From Streptococcus suis 10581 (lineage in GTDB: Bacteria > Bacillota > Bacilli > Lactobacillales > Streptococcaceae): a stretch of 64,000 nucleotides of DNA. The notes under the pieces were generated by a model, which saw nothing but the letters and a program-made list of their open reading frames with translations, ran no database searches and was not told the DNA's origin. Every line of letters begins with the position of its first letter. The first letter of the stretch is position 1. Where the stretch lies: the NCBI GenBank assembly GCA_000440235.1, contig ALKQ01000004.1, positions 1 to 64,000 on the forward strand. Reading direction: 5' to 3'. Below, piece by piece: positions 17,461-26,937 of the stretch. Both the position numbers and the translations under genes were made by a program.

Positions 17461-17548
17461 GGAAGATTACTCAAGAGGCTCAAGAGGCCGTGTTGGAAAC
17501 GCGGTAGGCGTGTAACAGCGTGCGTGGGTTCGAATCCCATGTCTTCCG
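17461..17548 (+). tRNA. tRNA-Ser (anticodon GGA)
   Basis: An 88-nt tRNA with the long variable arm of tRNA-Ser. Acceptor strands GGAAGAT / GTCTTCC pair, the anticodon stem CCGTG/CGCGG encloses loop TTGGAAA (anticodon GGA, reads UCC/UCU), and the T arm is GTGGGTTCGAATCCCAT. CCA is not encoded. It lies 5 nt after tmRNA and is probably processed from the same transcript. Confidence 0.97.
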
Positions 17549-17554
17549 TATGGC

Positions 17555-17582
17555 AAGAACGATGAAAATCGTTCTTTTTTTC
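17555..17582 (+). terminator. Terminator of the tmRNA/tRNA-Ser unit
   Basis: Perfect 9-bp stem AAGAACGAT / ATCGTTCTT with loop GAAA, then a long T-run. Confidence 0.92.
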
Positions 17583-17697
17583 TTGCACTTGAAAATATCT
17601 AATAAGAATAATGTTCATTTTCTGCCAAAAATATCTTGTGTTTTGTCAAAAATGTGATATGATAGTTAACAATATACTTACGAAAGAGGAATTGTTG

Positions 17698-18705
17698 ATG
17701 TTGAATGTACAAGAATTAGCCAAGACAGAATTGCACTGCCATTTGGATGGCTCCCTATCTTTATCGGCAATCCGTCAACTTGCCCAACTGGCAGAAATTT
17801 CCATTCCAGACAAGGATGAGGAACTCAGAAAATTGGTCAGTATAGAGGGCAAGGTTGATAGCCTGATGTCCTATTTGAAAACTTTTGACTTTGTTCGCCC
17901 TCTTCTACAAACTGCGGAAGCGCTGGAAATAGCTGCCTACGATGTTCTAGGTCAAGCATCAAAGGATGGAGTCCTCTATATTGAACTTCGCTTTGCACCA
18001 GAATTATCGACTGACAAGGGTTTGACTATCCTGGAAGCTGTGAATGCCGTCTTGAGTGGGATGGAAAAGGTTCAGAAGGAATTTGACCTAGTTGCTAAGC
18101 TTTTAGTCTGCGGCTTGAAACAAACTAATCCGAGTCAGACCAAAGAAATCTTTTCGGCTATTGCTGATTTGGCACCAAAAGGACTTGTGGGATTTGATTT
18201 CGCAGGAAATGAAGCAGACTATCCTACGGAAGAACTTCGGGATATTATTCAATTTACTCAGTCTTTAGGTTATCCCATGACTTTCCATGCCGGAGAATGT
18301 GGATGTGTGACCAATGTGACTCAAGCTCTTGAACTTGGGATTAGAAGGATTGGTCATGGCACAGCACTTACTCGCAATCCTGAAGCTATCCAAGCTTTTG
18401 TCAATAGCGGAGCAACGCTTGAGATGTGCCTGACTTCAAATCTCCAGACCGGAGCTGCTCAAACTCTAGCAGACTTCCCCTATGAACAGCTAGTTCAAGC
18501 GGGAGCAAAGATTACCATCAATACTGATAATCGAACGGTTTCCAACACAAACCTAAATAAAGAATATCAGCTATTTGTAGAGTATTTTGGAACGACCAAG
18601 GAAGAATTTTATCAATTCAACAGAAGTGCTATTCAAGCAAGCTTTGCCAGTGAAGCAGAAAAGGCAAACTTACTTGATGTCCTAGCTCAAAAGTATAATT
18701 TGTAA
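17698..18705 (+). CDS. add: Adenosine deaminase
   Basis: A 335-aa TIM-barrel metal-dependent deaminase. Zinc ligands lie in ELHCHLDGS (near residue 14), FHAGECG (His, with the catalytic Glu), HGTALTRN, and the C-terminal Asp in NTDNRTVS. It converts adenosine and deoxyadenosine to inosine and deoxyinosine for purine salvage. AAGAGGA 7 nt before the ATG at 17698 sets the start; the frame is open upstream to 17611 but that part has no SD. It stands alone, bounded by terminators. Confidence 0.95.
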   Translation: MLNVQELAKTELHCHLDGSLSLSAIRQLAQLAEISIPDKDEELRKLVSIEGKVDSLMSYLKTFDFVRPLLQTAEALEIAAYDVLGQASKDGVLYIELRFAPELSTDKGLTILEAVNAVLSGMEKVQKEFDLVAKLLVCGLKQTNPSQTKEIFSAIADLAPKGLVGFDFAGNEADYPTEELRDIIQFTQSLGYPMTFHAGECGCVTNVTQALELGIRRIGHGTALTRNPEAIQAFVNSGATLEMCLTSNLQTGAAQTLADFPYEQLVQAGAKITINTDNRTVSNTNLNKEYQLFVEYFGTTKEEFYQFNRSAIQASFASEAEKANLLDVLAQKYNL

Positions 18706-18708
18706 AAA

Positions 18709-18752
18709 GAAAGCTCTAGGCCATGTCAAAACGACCGGCAAAGAGCTTTTTC
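18709..18752. terminator. Bidirectional terminator between add and the ABC permease gene
   Basis: Outer stem AAAGCTCT / AGAGCTTT (18710-18717, 18742-18749) with TTTTTC after it. A-rich sequence on the other side serves the minus-strand operon. Confidence 0.75.
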
Positions 18753-19535
18753 TTATTGCAAATTCAATTTCTTGGTCATAATGAAATGAGTTCCAAAGTA
18801 GTAGGCAAAGGCTAGGATAATATTGATCAAGGCCAAGATTGGACTAGGATATAATGGTAGTGCGGCATTATAAAGGTTCTCTAGATAATTGGTAAAAATG
18901 AGAGCTCCAAACACACCGAGAACAATTGAAATTCCGAAATAGGTTAAAATGGCAAACAGTAGACGGTGATCTTTAAACAGTTGACCAACAGAGATGGAGA
19001 AGTAGATGAGCAAGATTCCCATTGTTGACTCGATAAGTGAATAAAATAAATGAGCAAAAATCACAGACCAGTCTAATTGCTGGATGAATGTCTGCAATTC
19101 TGGTATTAGGAAATCCTCATTGTTCATCATGATGAGAGCAAATAGGATACCGATAGACAGTAAAACAGTAATAGCAGCCAAGAAGTACCATACGAGTGAA
19201 ACTAGGAGTTTGCTCAGTATAATCTGGTGGCTGTTTACAGGCAAGGTCATGGTCAAATAGCCCTGACGGCCATAGACATTTTTCCTAAAACGATTGACGA
19301 CTAGGAAAAATGTAGATAAGAAGAGTGTTGCAATCAGGATACCAAAGGTCATAAAGATTGTTCCTAAAAGAACCATTTCAGCACCGCCAGGTTCTGTGGT
19401 TCCAGCTTGTGCCCGTAAGGTCAAAGCTTGTAACCAGAATCCAAGTATTGCTGACAGGACTAGAGCACCGGCATAAATTCCTAAATACCATTTTCCAACG
19501 GATTGAAATTCATATTTGATTAATTTCTTAAACAT
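18753..19535 (-). CDS. ABC transporter permease (ABC-2 type)
   Basis: A 260-aa protein with six predicted TM segments, starting MFKKLIKYEFQSVGKWYLG, typical of ABC-2 permeases that begin with a KYE(F/L) cytoplasmic helix. The conserved GRQGYLTMTLPV segment lies between TM2 and TM3. It pairs with the ATPase encoded 16 bp upstream. The substrate is unknown; the YtrA-type regulator in the operon recalls YtrABCDEF and BcrAB-type systems responding to cell-wall antibiotics. Confidence 0.85.
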   Translation of the reverse strand: MFKKLIKYEFQSVGKWYLGIYAGALVLSAILGFWLQALTLRAQAGTTEPGGAEMVLLGTIFMTFGILIATLFLSTFFLVVNRFRKNVYGRQGYLTMTLPVNSHQIILSKLLVSLVWYFLAAITVLLSIGILFALIMMNNEDFLIPELQTFIQQLDWSVIFAHLFYSLIESTMGILLIYFSISVGQLFKDHRLLFAILTYFGISIVLGVFGALIFTNYLENLYNAALPLYPSPILALINIILAFAYYFGTHFIMTKKLNLQ

Positions 19536-19551
19536 AACAATCTCCTTCTAA

Positions 19552-20259
19552 CTAAGCCTTAAAGTCTTGGCGGAAGAGTTCGTCAATGGACTCGCCACTT
19601 TCAATACGAAGGTCATCCACGTTTTCATGGCGAATAACGCTACCATATTGAAGGAAAATTACTTCGTCCAAAATCTGTTCAACATCTGAAATCAAATGAG
19701 TGGAAATAATAACAGAAGCAGTAGGCGAATAGTTATTGACGATGGTTTTTAAAATATAATCACGAGCAGCAGGGTCAACACCACCAATTGGCTCATCCAA
19801 GACATAGAGTTGTGCCTGACGGCTCATTACCAAGATCAGCTGAACCTTTTCCTTGTTCCCTTTTGACAGGTGTTTCATGCGGCTGTTCAAATCAATTCCC
19901 AAGTCTTGTAAGAGATGAAGAGCTCGTTCTTTATCGAAGTCCGCATAGAAATCTGTAAAGAAGGTGATAGCATCAGAAACCTTCATGCTTTCATCAAGAT
20001 AGGTCGTATCTGGCAAATAGGATACGATTGCCTTGGTTTCAGGTGAAGGAGTGCGACCGTTGATAAGGACTTGACCATACTCAGGTTGCAATAGTCCATT
20101 GATGAGTTTGATTAACGTCGTCTTACCAGAACCATTTGGTCCCAAAAGTCCAATAATCTTTCCTGCTGTCAATTTCAAGTTAACATTATTGAGAGCTACA
20201 GCTCCGCCATAGGATTTTGAAACCTGTTGTAGTTCGACCAGGGTATATGCGTTATTCAT
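19552..20259 (-). CDS. ABC transporter ATP-binding protein
   Basis: A 235-aa nucleotide-binding domain. Walker A is GPNGSGKTT (residues 40-48), Walker B VLDEPIGGVDP, and the H-loop is in ISTHLISDVEQ. The signature is LSKGNKEKV in place of the canonical LSGGQ, a variant common in this exporter subfamily. It powers the downstream permease. Its start overlaps the stop of the regulator gene. Confidence 0.92.
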   Translation of the reverse strand: MNNAYTLVELQQVSKSYGGAVALNNVNLKLTAGKIIGLLGPNGSGKTTLIKLINGLLQPEYGQVLINGRTPSPETKAIVSYLPDTTYLDESMKVSDAITFFTDFYADFDKERALHLLQDLGIDLNSRMKHLSKGNKEKVQLILVMSRQAQLYVLDEPIGGVDPAARDYILKTIVNNYSPTASVIISTHLISDVEQILDEVIFLQYGSVIRHENVDDLRIESGESIDELFRQDFKA

Positions 20260-20626
20260 AAGAGACTCCTTTCAAATAATCATCTAACTGGTGGGTTAAT
20301 TCATCTTGGTTGAAACCTAGATCCAACATGTTTGTCACAAAGTTTTCAAGTTCTTTCTGTGCCAAGTGAAGTCTGGTCTGTGAAATCAATTCTTGATTGT
20401 CTGTGACGAAACGTCCTGTTGTGCGGACTGAGTAAACAAATCCTTCCGTTTCCAAATCAGACAGGGCTCGTTGCACCGTGTTTGGATTGACGCCAGCTAT
20501 TTCAGCCAAGTCACGCACGGTTGGCAATTTATCTCCCGATTTTAGTTGATTGGTTACAATCTGTAATTTTATAGTATTACTGATTTGAATATATATGGGC
20601 ATATTGTTGTCAAATTTCCAAGCCAT
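20252..20626 (-). CDS. GntR-family regulator, YtrA subfamily
   Basis: A 124-aa protein, the length of the YtrA class, with an N-terminal winged helix (PIYIQISNTIK, SGDKLPTVRDLAEIAGVNPNTVQRALSDLE, FVYSVRTTGRFV) and a short two-helix C-terminus instead of an effector domain. The start at 20626 (MAWKFDNN) is preferred over 20656 because it aligns with the domain start and has AAAGGAT upstream. First gene of an operon with the ABC ATPase and permease, presumably autorepressed. Confidence 0.88.
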   Translation of the reverse strand: MAWKFDNNMPIYIQISNTIKLQIVTNQLKSGDKLPTVRDLAEIAGVNPNTVQRALSDLETEGFVYSVRTTGRFVTDNQELISQTRLHLAQKELENFVTNMLDLGFNQDELTHQLDDYLKGVSYE

Positions 20627-20746
20627 TATTCTATCCTTTCTAGGCATTTTTGCCAATACCTATGTTCTAACTAAATAATACAATAAAACATAAAAAATTG
20701 CAAGTAATTTGATTCAATTTCATAAAAAATAATTTTTGAAAATATT

Positions 20747-20755
20747 TGATATAAT
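20747..20755 (+). promoter_or_regulatory. dnaE promoter (extended -10)
   Basis: TGA-TATAAT with TATAAT at 20750-20755; no convincing -35. It lies 25 nt before the dnaE start. Confidence 0.6.
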
Positions 20756-20780
20756 AGAAGAAATAAATAAGGAGAAGACC

Positions 20781-23700
20781 ATGCTGGCACAACTAGATAC
20801 AAAAACCGTCTATACCTTTATGGATAGCATGGTGACAATAGAAGAATATGTAAAGAGAGCCAAGTCGCTGGGCTACCAAGCCTTGGGGATGATGGATAAG
20901 AATAGTTTGTATGCTGCTTACAGTTTTATGGAAACTTGTCAGAAGGCAGGAATACAGCCAATCATCGGCTGTGAATTGGACTGGCAGTTGGAGGGGCAGG
21001 AGCGAGAAGTGACAACTCAGTTGATTGCCTTGACCACCAAGGGTTACCAGAATCTCTTGAAAATTTCTACAGCTAAAATGACAGGGCAGGATGATTTCGA
21101 GGCCATTCGTCAATATCTGGTGGATGTTGCTATTATTGTCCCTTATTTTTCAGGGATTGAGCAGCTAGACCTTGGAATGGATTATTACATCGGAGTTTCT
21201 GCGGATGTAGAAGTACAGACCTTTCATCGCCCTATTTTGCCTATCCATACGGTTCGTTTTTTTGAGGAGGAACAGTTGGAGAGCCTGCAGGTTCTTCATG
21301 CCATTCGGGACAATGTGCCCCTCAATCAAGTGGCGGATATGGACAAGCGGCAAGTCCTCTTATCAGCGGATAGCTTGTCCAGCCTATTTTCCAGTCGCTT
21401 TCCCCAGGCGGTAGAAAATCTGCGTGACTTGGTAGCAGGTATTTCTTACCAATTAAACACAGACTTGAAGTTGCCTCGTTTCAACCGTGAACGGCCTGCG
21501 GTGGAAGAATTGCAGGAGAAAGCCTATCAGGGATTGGAAGAGAAGGGGTTGACGGCTGCTGTCTACCAAGAACGCTTGAAAACAGAATTGTCCATTATTC
21601 ATGAGATGGGCTTTGATGATTATTTTTTGATTGTCTGGGACTTGCTCCGATTTGGACGCAGTCAAGGCTATTATATGGGTATGGGACGTGGTTCTGCAGT
21701 TGGCAGTTTGGTGGCCTACGCCTTGAATATTACAGGAATTGACCCTGTTAAGCATAATCTTCTATTTGAACGCTTTCTCAATGCTGAACGTTATTCAATG
21801 CCCGATATTGATATTGATATTCCAGATATTCATCGAGCAGATTTTATTCGTTATGTACGAGATCGTTATGGTTCAACCCATGCTGCGCAAATTGTAACCT
21901 ACTCGACTTTTGGAGCTAAGCAGGCCATTCGTGATGTATTTAAGCGTTTTGGAACACCTGAATATGAGTTAAGTAATATTACCAAGAAAATTTCATTTAG
22001 GGATAGTCTTACTTCTGCCTATCAGCGAAATGCCGCTTTTCGTCAGATTATCAATAGTAAGATAGAGTACCAAAAAGCTTTTGCGATTGCTCAACAAATT
22101 GAAGGGCAACCCCGACAGACTTCTATCCATGCAGCAGGGATAGTGATGAGTGATGAGGACTTGACAGATACCATCCCTCTTAAAATAGGGGATGACATGC
22201 TAGTAACCCAATATGATGCACATGCTGTTGAGGCGAATGGTCTGTTGAAAATGGATTTCCTTGGCTTACGAAATCTGACCTTTGTGCAAAAAATGGCAGA
22301 AGGAGTACGTGAACGTTATCAGCAGGAAATTGATATTGCCAAGATTGATTTAGAAGACAAGAAAACCTTGGAACTTTTTGCTGCTGGTCGGACTAAGGGA
22401 ATTTTTCAATTTGAACAGCCTGGTGCAATTAGCCTGCTTCGAAGGGTCAAACCTGGTCGATTTGAAGATATAGTTGCAACAACGAGTTTGAATAGACCGG
22501 GGGCTAGTGATTATTCGGATAACTTTGTAAAACGCAAACATGGACAAGAGACAGTTGATTTGTTGGACCCAACCATTGCTCCTATTCTGCAACCGACTTA
22601 TGGTATCATGCTTTATCAGGAACAGGTCATGCAGATTGCCCAGGTCTATGCAGGATTTACGCTTGGCAAGGCGGATTTACTCCGCAGGGCGATGTCTAAA
22701 AAGAATGCCCAGGAAATGCAGGCAATGGAAGCGGAATTTTTACAGGGAGCACTGAAAAACGGACATGCTGAAGAGAATGCAAGGGAAATATTTGGCATGA
22801 TGGCTAAGTTCGCTGGTTATGGTTTTAACCGTAGCCACGCCTATGCTTATTCAGCCTTAGCCTTTCAAATGGCCTATTTCAAGAGTCACTATACGGATGT
22901 CTTTTTTGATGTCATGCTCAATCATTCTAGCAGTGCTTATATTGAAGATGCGATGCAGTTTGACTTTGAGGTAGCCCGACTCACGATTAACAATATTCCT
23001 TATCACGATAAGTTTGATCAAAGTAAGGTCTACCTAGGATTAAAAACACTAAAAGGTTTGCCTAAAGATTTAGCTTTATGGATATTGGATCATCGTCCCT
23101 ATAAGTCTGTAGAAGATTTTATTTTGCGCTTGCCAGATAATTTCAAGAAAAAAGATTTACTAATCCCTCTTATTCAGATTGGTTTATTTGATGATTTTGA
23201 CGCCAATCGTAAAAAGATTATTGAAAATCTAGACAATCTCTTTGTCTTTGCAGAGGCAATTGGTACATTTTTTGCAGAGGAGAGTTATAGTTGGACAGAT
23301 GTAGAAGATTACAGCGACAGCGAAAAATTTATGCTAGAGCAAGAATTGCTAGGTGTTGGTATTAGTCCGCATCCTTTAGTCAATATTTGTCGGGAGTCTA
23401 AGCGTAGTTTTACAGATTTGGCTGATTTAGCGGTTGGCAATCGAGCAACCGTTCTTGTGCAGATTCAAGCTATTCGATTGATTCGTACCAAAAAGACTGG
23501 GGAGCAGATGGCATTTCTTCGAGTGACAGATACCAAGAGGACGCTTGACGTGACTCTTTTCCCAGAATCTTATCGCCAATACGCTTCTGTTTTGGAAGAA
23601 GGGGGAATGGGGTACATCACAGGTAGAGTGCAAGAGCGTGATGGACAGTTGCAATTAGTTCTAGAAAAATTAGAGCCTGTCAGTTTGGAGAAATTTTGGA

Positions 23701-23891
23701 TTCTTTTGGAAAATCGAGAACACGATTATGCTGTTGCTCGTATTTTGGATAAATATAGAGGAAGCATTCCAGTAGTACTTCATTATCAAGATAGTAATCA
23801 GACAATTCAGGCTGAGCACCACATGGTTATGAAAACGCCTCAATTAGAAGAAGAGTTAAGTGAATTTGTTATGAAAACGATTTTTCGATAA
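20781..23891 (+). CDS. dnaE: DNA polymerase III subunit alpha (DnaE)
   Basis: A 1036-aa C-family polymerase. It has an N-terminal PHP domain (MLAQLDTKTVYTFMDS...), the catalytic palm with GMGRGSAVGSLVAY and the acidic MPDIDIDIPD, tandem HhH segments (GYGFNRSHAYAYS), and a C-terminal OB fold. It lacks the N-terminal proofreading domain of PolC, so this is the second Firmicute replicase, which extends RNA primers on the lagging strand. The PHP metal-site histidine pattern is weak (VYTFMDSM where other DnaE have YSLLDG-like or H residues), fitting an inactive PHP. The ATG at 20781 has AAGGAG 9 nt upstream; the in-frame ATG at 20736 lies before the promoter -10. Confidence 0.96.
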   Translation: MLAQLDTKTVYTFMDSMVTIEEYVKRAKSLGYQALGMMDKNSLYAAYSFMETCQKAGIQPIIGCELDWQLEGQEREVTTQLIALTTKGYQNLLKISTAKMTGQDDFEAIRQYLVDVAIIVPYFSGIEQLDLGMDYYIGVSADVEVQTFHRPILPIHTVRFFEEEQLESLQVLHAIRDNVPLNQVADMDKRQVLLSADSLSSLFSSRFPQAVENLRDLVAGISYQLNTDLKLPRFNRERPAVEELQEKAYQGLEEKGLTAAVYQERLKTELSIIHEMGFDDYFLIVWDLLRFGRSQGYYMGMGRGSAVGSLVAYALNITGIDPVKHNLLFERFLNAERYSMPDIDIDIPDIHRADFIRYVRDRYGSTHAAQIVTYSTFGAKQAIRDVFKRFGTPEYELSNITKKISFRDSLTSAYQRNAAFRQIINSKIEYQKAFAIAQQIEGQPRQTSIHAAGIVMSDEDLTDTIPLKIGDDMLVTQYDAHAVEANGLLKMDFLGLRNLTFVQKMAEGVRERYQQEIDIAKIDLEDKKTLELFAAGRTKGIFQFEQPGAISLLRRVKPGRFEDIVATTSLNRPGASDYSDNFVKRKHGQETVDLLDPTIAPILQPTYGIMLYQEQVMQIAQVYAGFTLGKADLLRRAMSKKNAQEMQAMEAEFLQGALKNGHAEENAREIFGMMAKFAGYGFNRSHAYAYSALAFQMAYFKSHYTDVFFDVMLNHSSSAYIEDAMQFDFEVARLTINNIPYHDKFDQSKVYLGLKTLKGLPKDLALWILDHRPYKSVEDFILRLPDNFKKKDLLIPLIQIGLFDDFDANRKKIIENLDNLFVFAEAIGTFFAEESYSWTDVEDYSDSEKFMLEQELLGVGISPHPLVNICRESKRSFTDLADLAVGNRATVLVQIQAIRLIRTKKTGEQMAFLRVTDTKRTLDVTLFPESYRQYASVLEEGGMGYITGRVQERDGQLQLVLEKLEPVSLEKFWILLENREHDYAVARILDKYRGSIPVVLHYQDSNQTIQAEHHMVMKTPQLEEELSEFVMKTIFR

Positions 23892-23928
23892 AAAAATAGC
23901 AAAAAGTCAAGCAAGTTTAGGTTAAGTA

Positions 23929-23937
23929 TGTTATAAT
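23929..23937 (+). promoter_or_regulatory. pfkA promoter (extended -10)
   Basis: TGT-TATAAT with TATAAT at 23932-23937; poor -35. Confidence 0.65.
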
Positions 23938-23972
23938 AGGGCAGTTAAAATGAAAAGTTAAAGGAGCATTAA

Positions 23973-24986
<1,014 letters not shown>

Positions 24987-25052
24987 TTTGACATTTCATT
25001 AAAGTGTTATTAAGGGTCATAAGACCATTAAATAAAAAGGAGTTTTGTTAAG

Positions 25053-26558
25053 ATGAATAAACGTGTAAAAATCGTTGCAACCCTTGGTCCTGCGGTAGAA
25101 ATCCGTGGTGGAAAAAAATTCGGTGATGATGGTTACTGGGGTGAAAGCCTTGATGTAGAAGCGTCAGCACAGAAAATTGCTCAATTGATTACCGAAGGTG
25201 CAAACGTATTCCGTTTCAACTTCTCACACGGTGACCACCAAGAACAAGGTGAGCGTATGGCAACTGTACGCCGTGCAGAAGAAATCGCTGGCAAAAAAGT
25301 AGGATTCTTGTTGGATACAAAAGGTCCAGAAATCCGTACAGAATTGTTTGAAGGCGATGCAAAAGAGTTTTCATACACAACTGGTGAAAAAATCCGCGTA
25401 GCAACTAAACAAGGCATTAAGTCAACTCGCGATGTTATTGCATTGAACGTTGCTGGTGGTTTGGATGTATTTGACGATGTTGAAGTTGGTAAACAAGTTC
25501 TTGTTGACGATGGTAAACTTGGTCTTAAAGTCATCGAAAAAGATGCTGAAAAACGTGAATTTGTTGTTGAAGTTGAAAACGACGGTGTTATCGCTAAGCA
25601 AAAAGGTGTAAACATTCCTTACACAAAAATTCCTTTCCCAGCTCTTGCTGACCGCGACAACGCTGATATCCGTTTCGGTTTGGAACAAGGTTTGAACTTC
25701 ATCGCAATTTCATTTGTGCGTTCAGCTAAAGACGTTGAAGAAGTTCGTAACATTCTTAAAGAAACTGGTAATGAGCATGTTCAATTGTTCTCAAAAATCG
25801 AAAACCAACAAGGTATCGACAATATTGATGAAATCATTGAAGCTTCAGATGGTATCATGATTGCTCGTGGTGACATGGGTATCGAAGTACCATTTGAAAT
25901 GGTTCCAGTTTACCAAAAAATGATTATCACTAAAGTGAATGCAGCTGGTAAAGCAGTTATCACAGCAACAAACATGTTGGAAACAATGACTGAAAAACCA
26001 CGTGCAACTCGTTCTGAAGTATCTGACGTATTCAACGCAGTTATCGACGGTACTGACGCAACAATGCTTTCAGGTGAGTCTGCAAACGGTAAATATCCAG
26101 TTGAATCAGTTCGTACAATGGCAACTATTGCTAAAAACGCACAAACTCTTCTTAACGAATACGGTCGTTTGAACTCTGATCACTTTAACCGTGCATCTAA
26201 AACAGAAGTTATTGCATCTGCAGTAAAAGATGCTTGTCACTCAATGAACATCAAGTTGGTTGTAACAGTTACTGAAACTGGTTACTCAGCTCGTTCAATC
26301 TCTAAATACCGTCCAGATGCTGACATCTTGGCAGTAACATTTACTGAGAAAGTACAAAAATCATTGATGCTTAACTGGGGTGTTATCCCGGTTGTAACAA
26401 ACCGTCCAGATTCAACTGACGATATGTTTGATTTGGCTGAACGCATTGCCAAAGAACAAGGTCTTGTTGAAGCAGGAGATGATATTGTTATCGTTGCTGG
26501 TGTGCCTGTAGGTGTTGCAGGTTCAACAAACACTATGCGTGTTCGTACAGTAAAATAA
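25053..26558 (+). CDS. pyk: Pyruvate kinase
   Basis: A 501-aa enzyme with an N-terminal barrel start KRVKIVATLGPAVE, the B domain, the active-site motif IARGDMGIEVPFE, the ATNMLETMTEKPRATRSEVSDV segment (in two parts) and a C-terminal allosteric domain. It converts PEP and ADP to pyruvate and ATP. A small hairpin GGTC-ATAA-GACC (25015-25026) lies in the pfkA-pyk gap. The SD is AAAGGAG. A strong terminator follows at 26562. Confidence 0.97.
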   Translation: MNKRVKIVATLGPAVEIRGGKKFGDDGYWGESLDVEASAQKIAQLITEGANVFRFNFSHGDHQEQGERMATVRRAEEIAGKKVGFLLDTKGPEIRTELFEGDAKEFSYTTGEKIRVATKQGIKSTRDVIALNVAGGLDVFDDVEVGKQVLVDDGKLGLKVIEKDAEKREFVVEVENDGVIAKQKGVNIPYTKIPFPALADRDNADIRFGLEQGLNFIAISFVRSAKDVEEVRNILKETGNEHVQLFSKIENQQGIDNIDEIIEASDGIMIARGDMGIEVPFEMVPVYQKMIITKVNAAGKAVITATNMLETMTEKPRATRSEVSDVFNAVIDGTDATMLSGESANGKYPVESVRTMATIAKNAQTLLNEYGRLNSDHFNRASKTEVIASAVKDACHSMNIKLVVTVTETGYSARSISKYRPDADILAVTFTEKVQKSLMLNWGVIPVVTNRPDSTDDMFDLAERIAKEQGLVEAGDDIVIVAGVPVGVAGSTNTMRVRTVK

Positions 26559-26561
26559 TCA

Positions 26562-26586
26562 AAAAGGTCCTTTTGGACCTTTTTGT
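26562..26586 (+). terminator. pfkA-pyk terminator
   Basis: Perfect 9-bp stem AAAAGGTCC / GGACCTTTT with TTTT loop. Confidence 0.92.
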
Positions 26587-26604
26587 CGTGATTATGGAAA
26601 TAGA

Positions 26605-26628
26605 GGCTCTTTGTCAACTGTAGTGGGG
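26605..26628 (+). mobile_element. Possible solo IS terminal inverted repeat (ISL3-like)
   Basis: GGCTCTTTGTCAACTGTAGT followed by GGGG closely matches the copy at 1087-1111. No transposase is near. A small imperfect hairpin (AGAGAGGACGAA / TTCGTTCTCT, 26648-26670) follows. Confidence 0.45.
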
Positions 26629-26692
26629 AGACGAAAAGCTAACACCTAGAGAGGACGAAATTCGTTCTCTCATTTTTGATGTTTAAAGCAAT

Positions 26693-26803
26693 ATATATGG
26701 GGACCTCTAAAAACTAATTTTCTAAAATTTAATATGTTGATTTAATAAGGGTTTAGTAACTCCAAATTCGCAATTTTGGGAGTTTATAGAGGTGCCCATA
26801 TAT
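26693..26803. repeat. MITE-like element of 111 bp with 17-bp terminal inverted repeats
   Basis: The ends ATATATGGGGACCTCTA (26693-26709) and TAGAGGTGCCCATATAT (26787-26803) are inverted copies with one mismatch. Similarity continues inward through AAAACT. The 77-bp interior is AT-rich and codes for nothing. It lies in the 380-bp gap between pyk and gapN, directly upstream of the gapN promoter. No clear target duplication is visible. Confidence 0.65.
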
Positions 26804-26880
26804 TTTTTGAGATATACGGCTTAAAATACTTTGAAGATTGAAATTAATTTGAAAGAAAATTTGAAATTTTCTAAAAATTA

Positions 26881-26909
26881 TTGCAAAATTCATTTCAATG
26901 TGTTACAAT
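26881..26909 (+). promoter_or_regulatory. gapN promoter
   Basis: TTGCAA (26881-26886), 17 bp, TACAAT (26904-26909), with TGT before the -10. Confidence 0.75.
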
Positions 26910-26937
26910 TATCACATTATACTCAAAGGAGGAAGAA

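Noticed and set aside
17111..17548. Integrated element at the tmRNA/tRNA-Ser locus
   Set aside because: These are common integration sites, but both RNAs are intact and are followed directly by their terminator and add, with no integrase or direct repeat.
17376..17618. 80-aa minus-strand ORF over tmRNA and tRNA-Ser
   Set aside because: It lies opposite the two RNA genes; such ORFs are frequent artefacts of tRNA regions.
26605..26803. Degenerate transposase gene between pyk and gapN
   Set aside because: No reading frame with transposase-like sequence could be found in the gap; only end-like repeats are visible.
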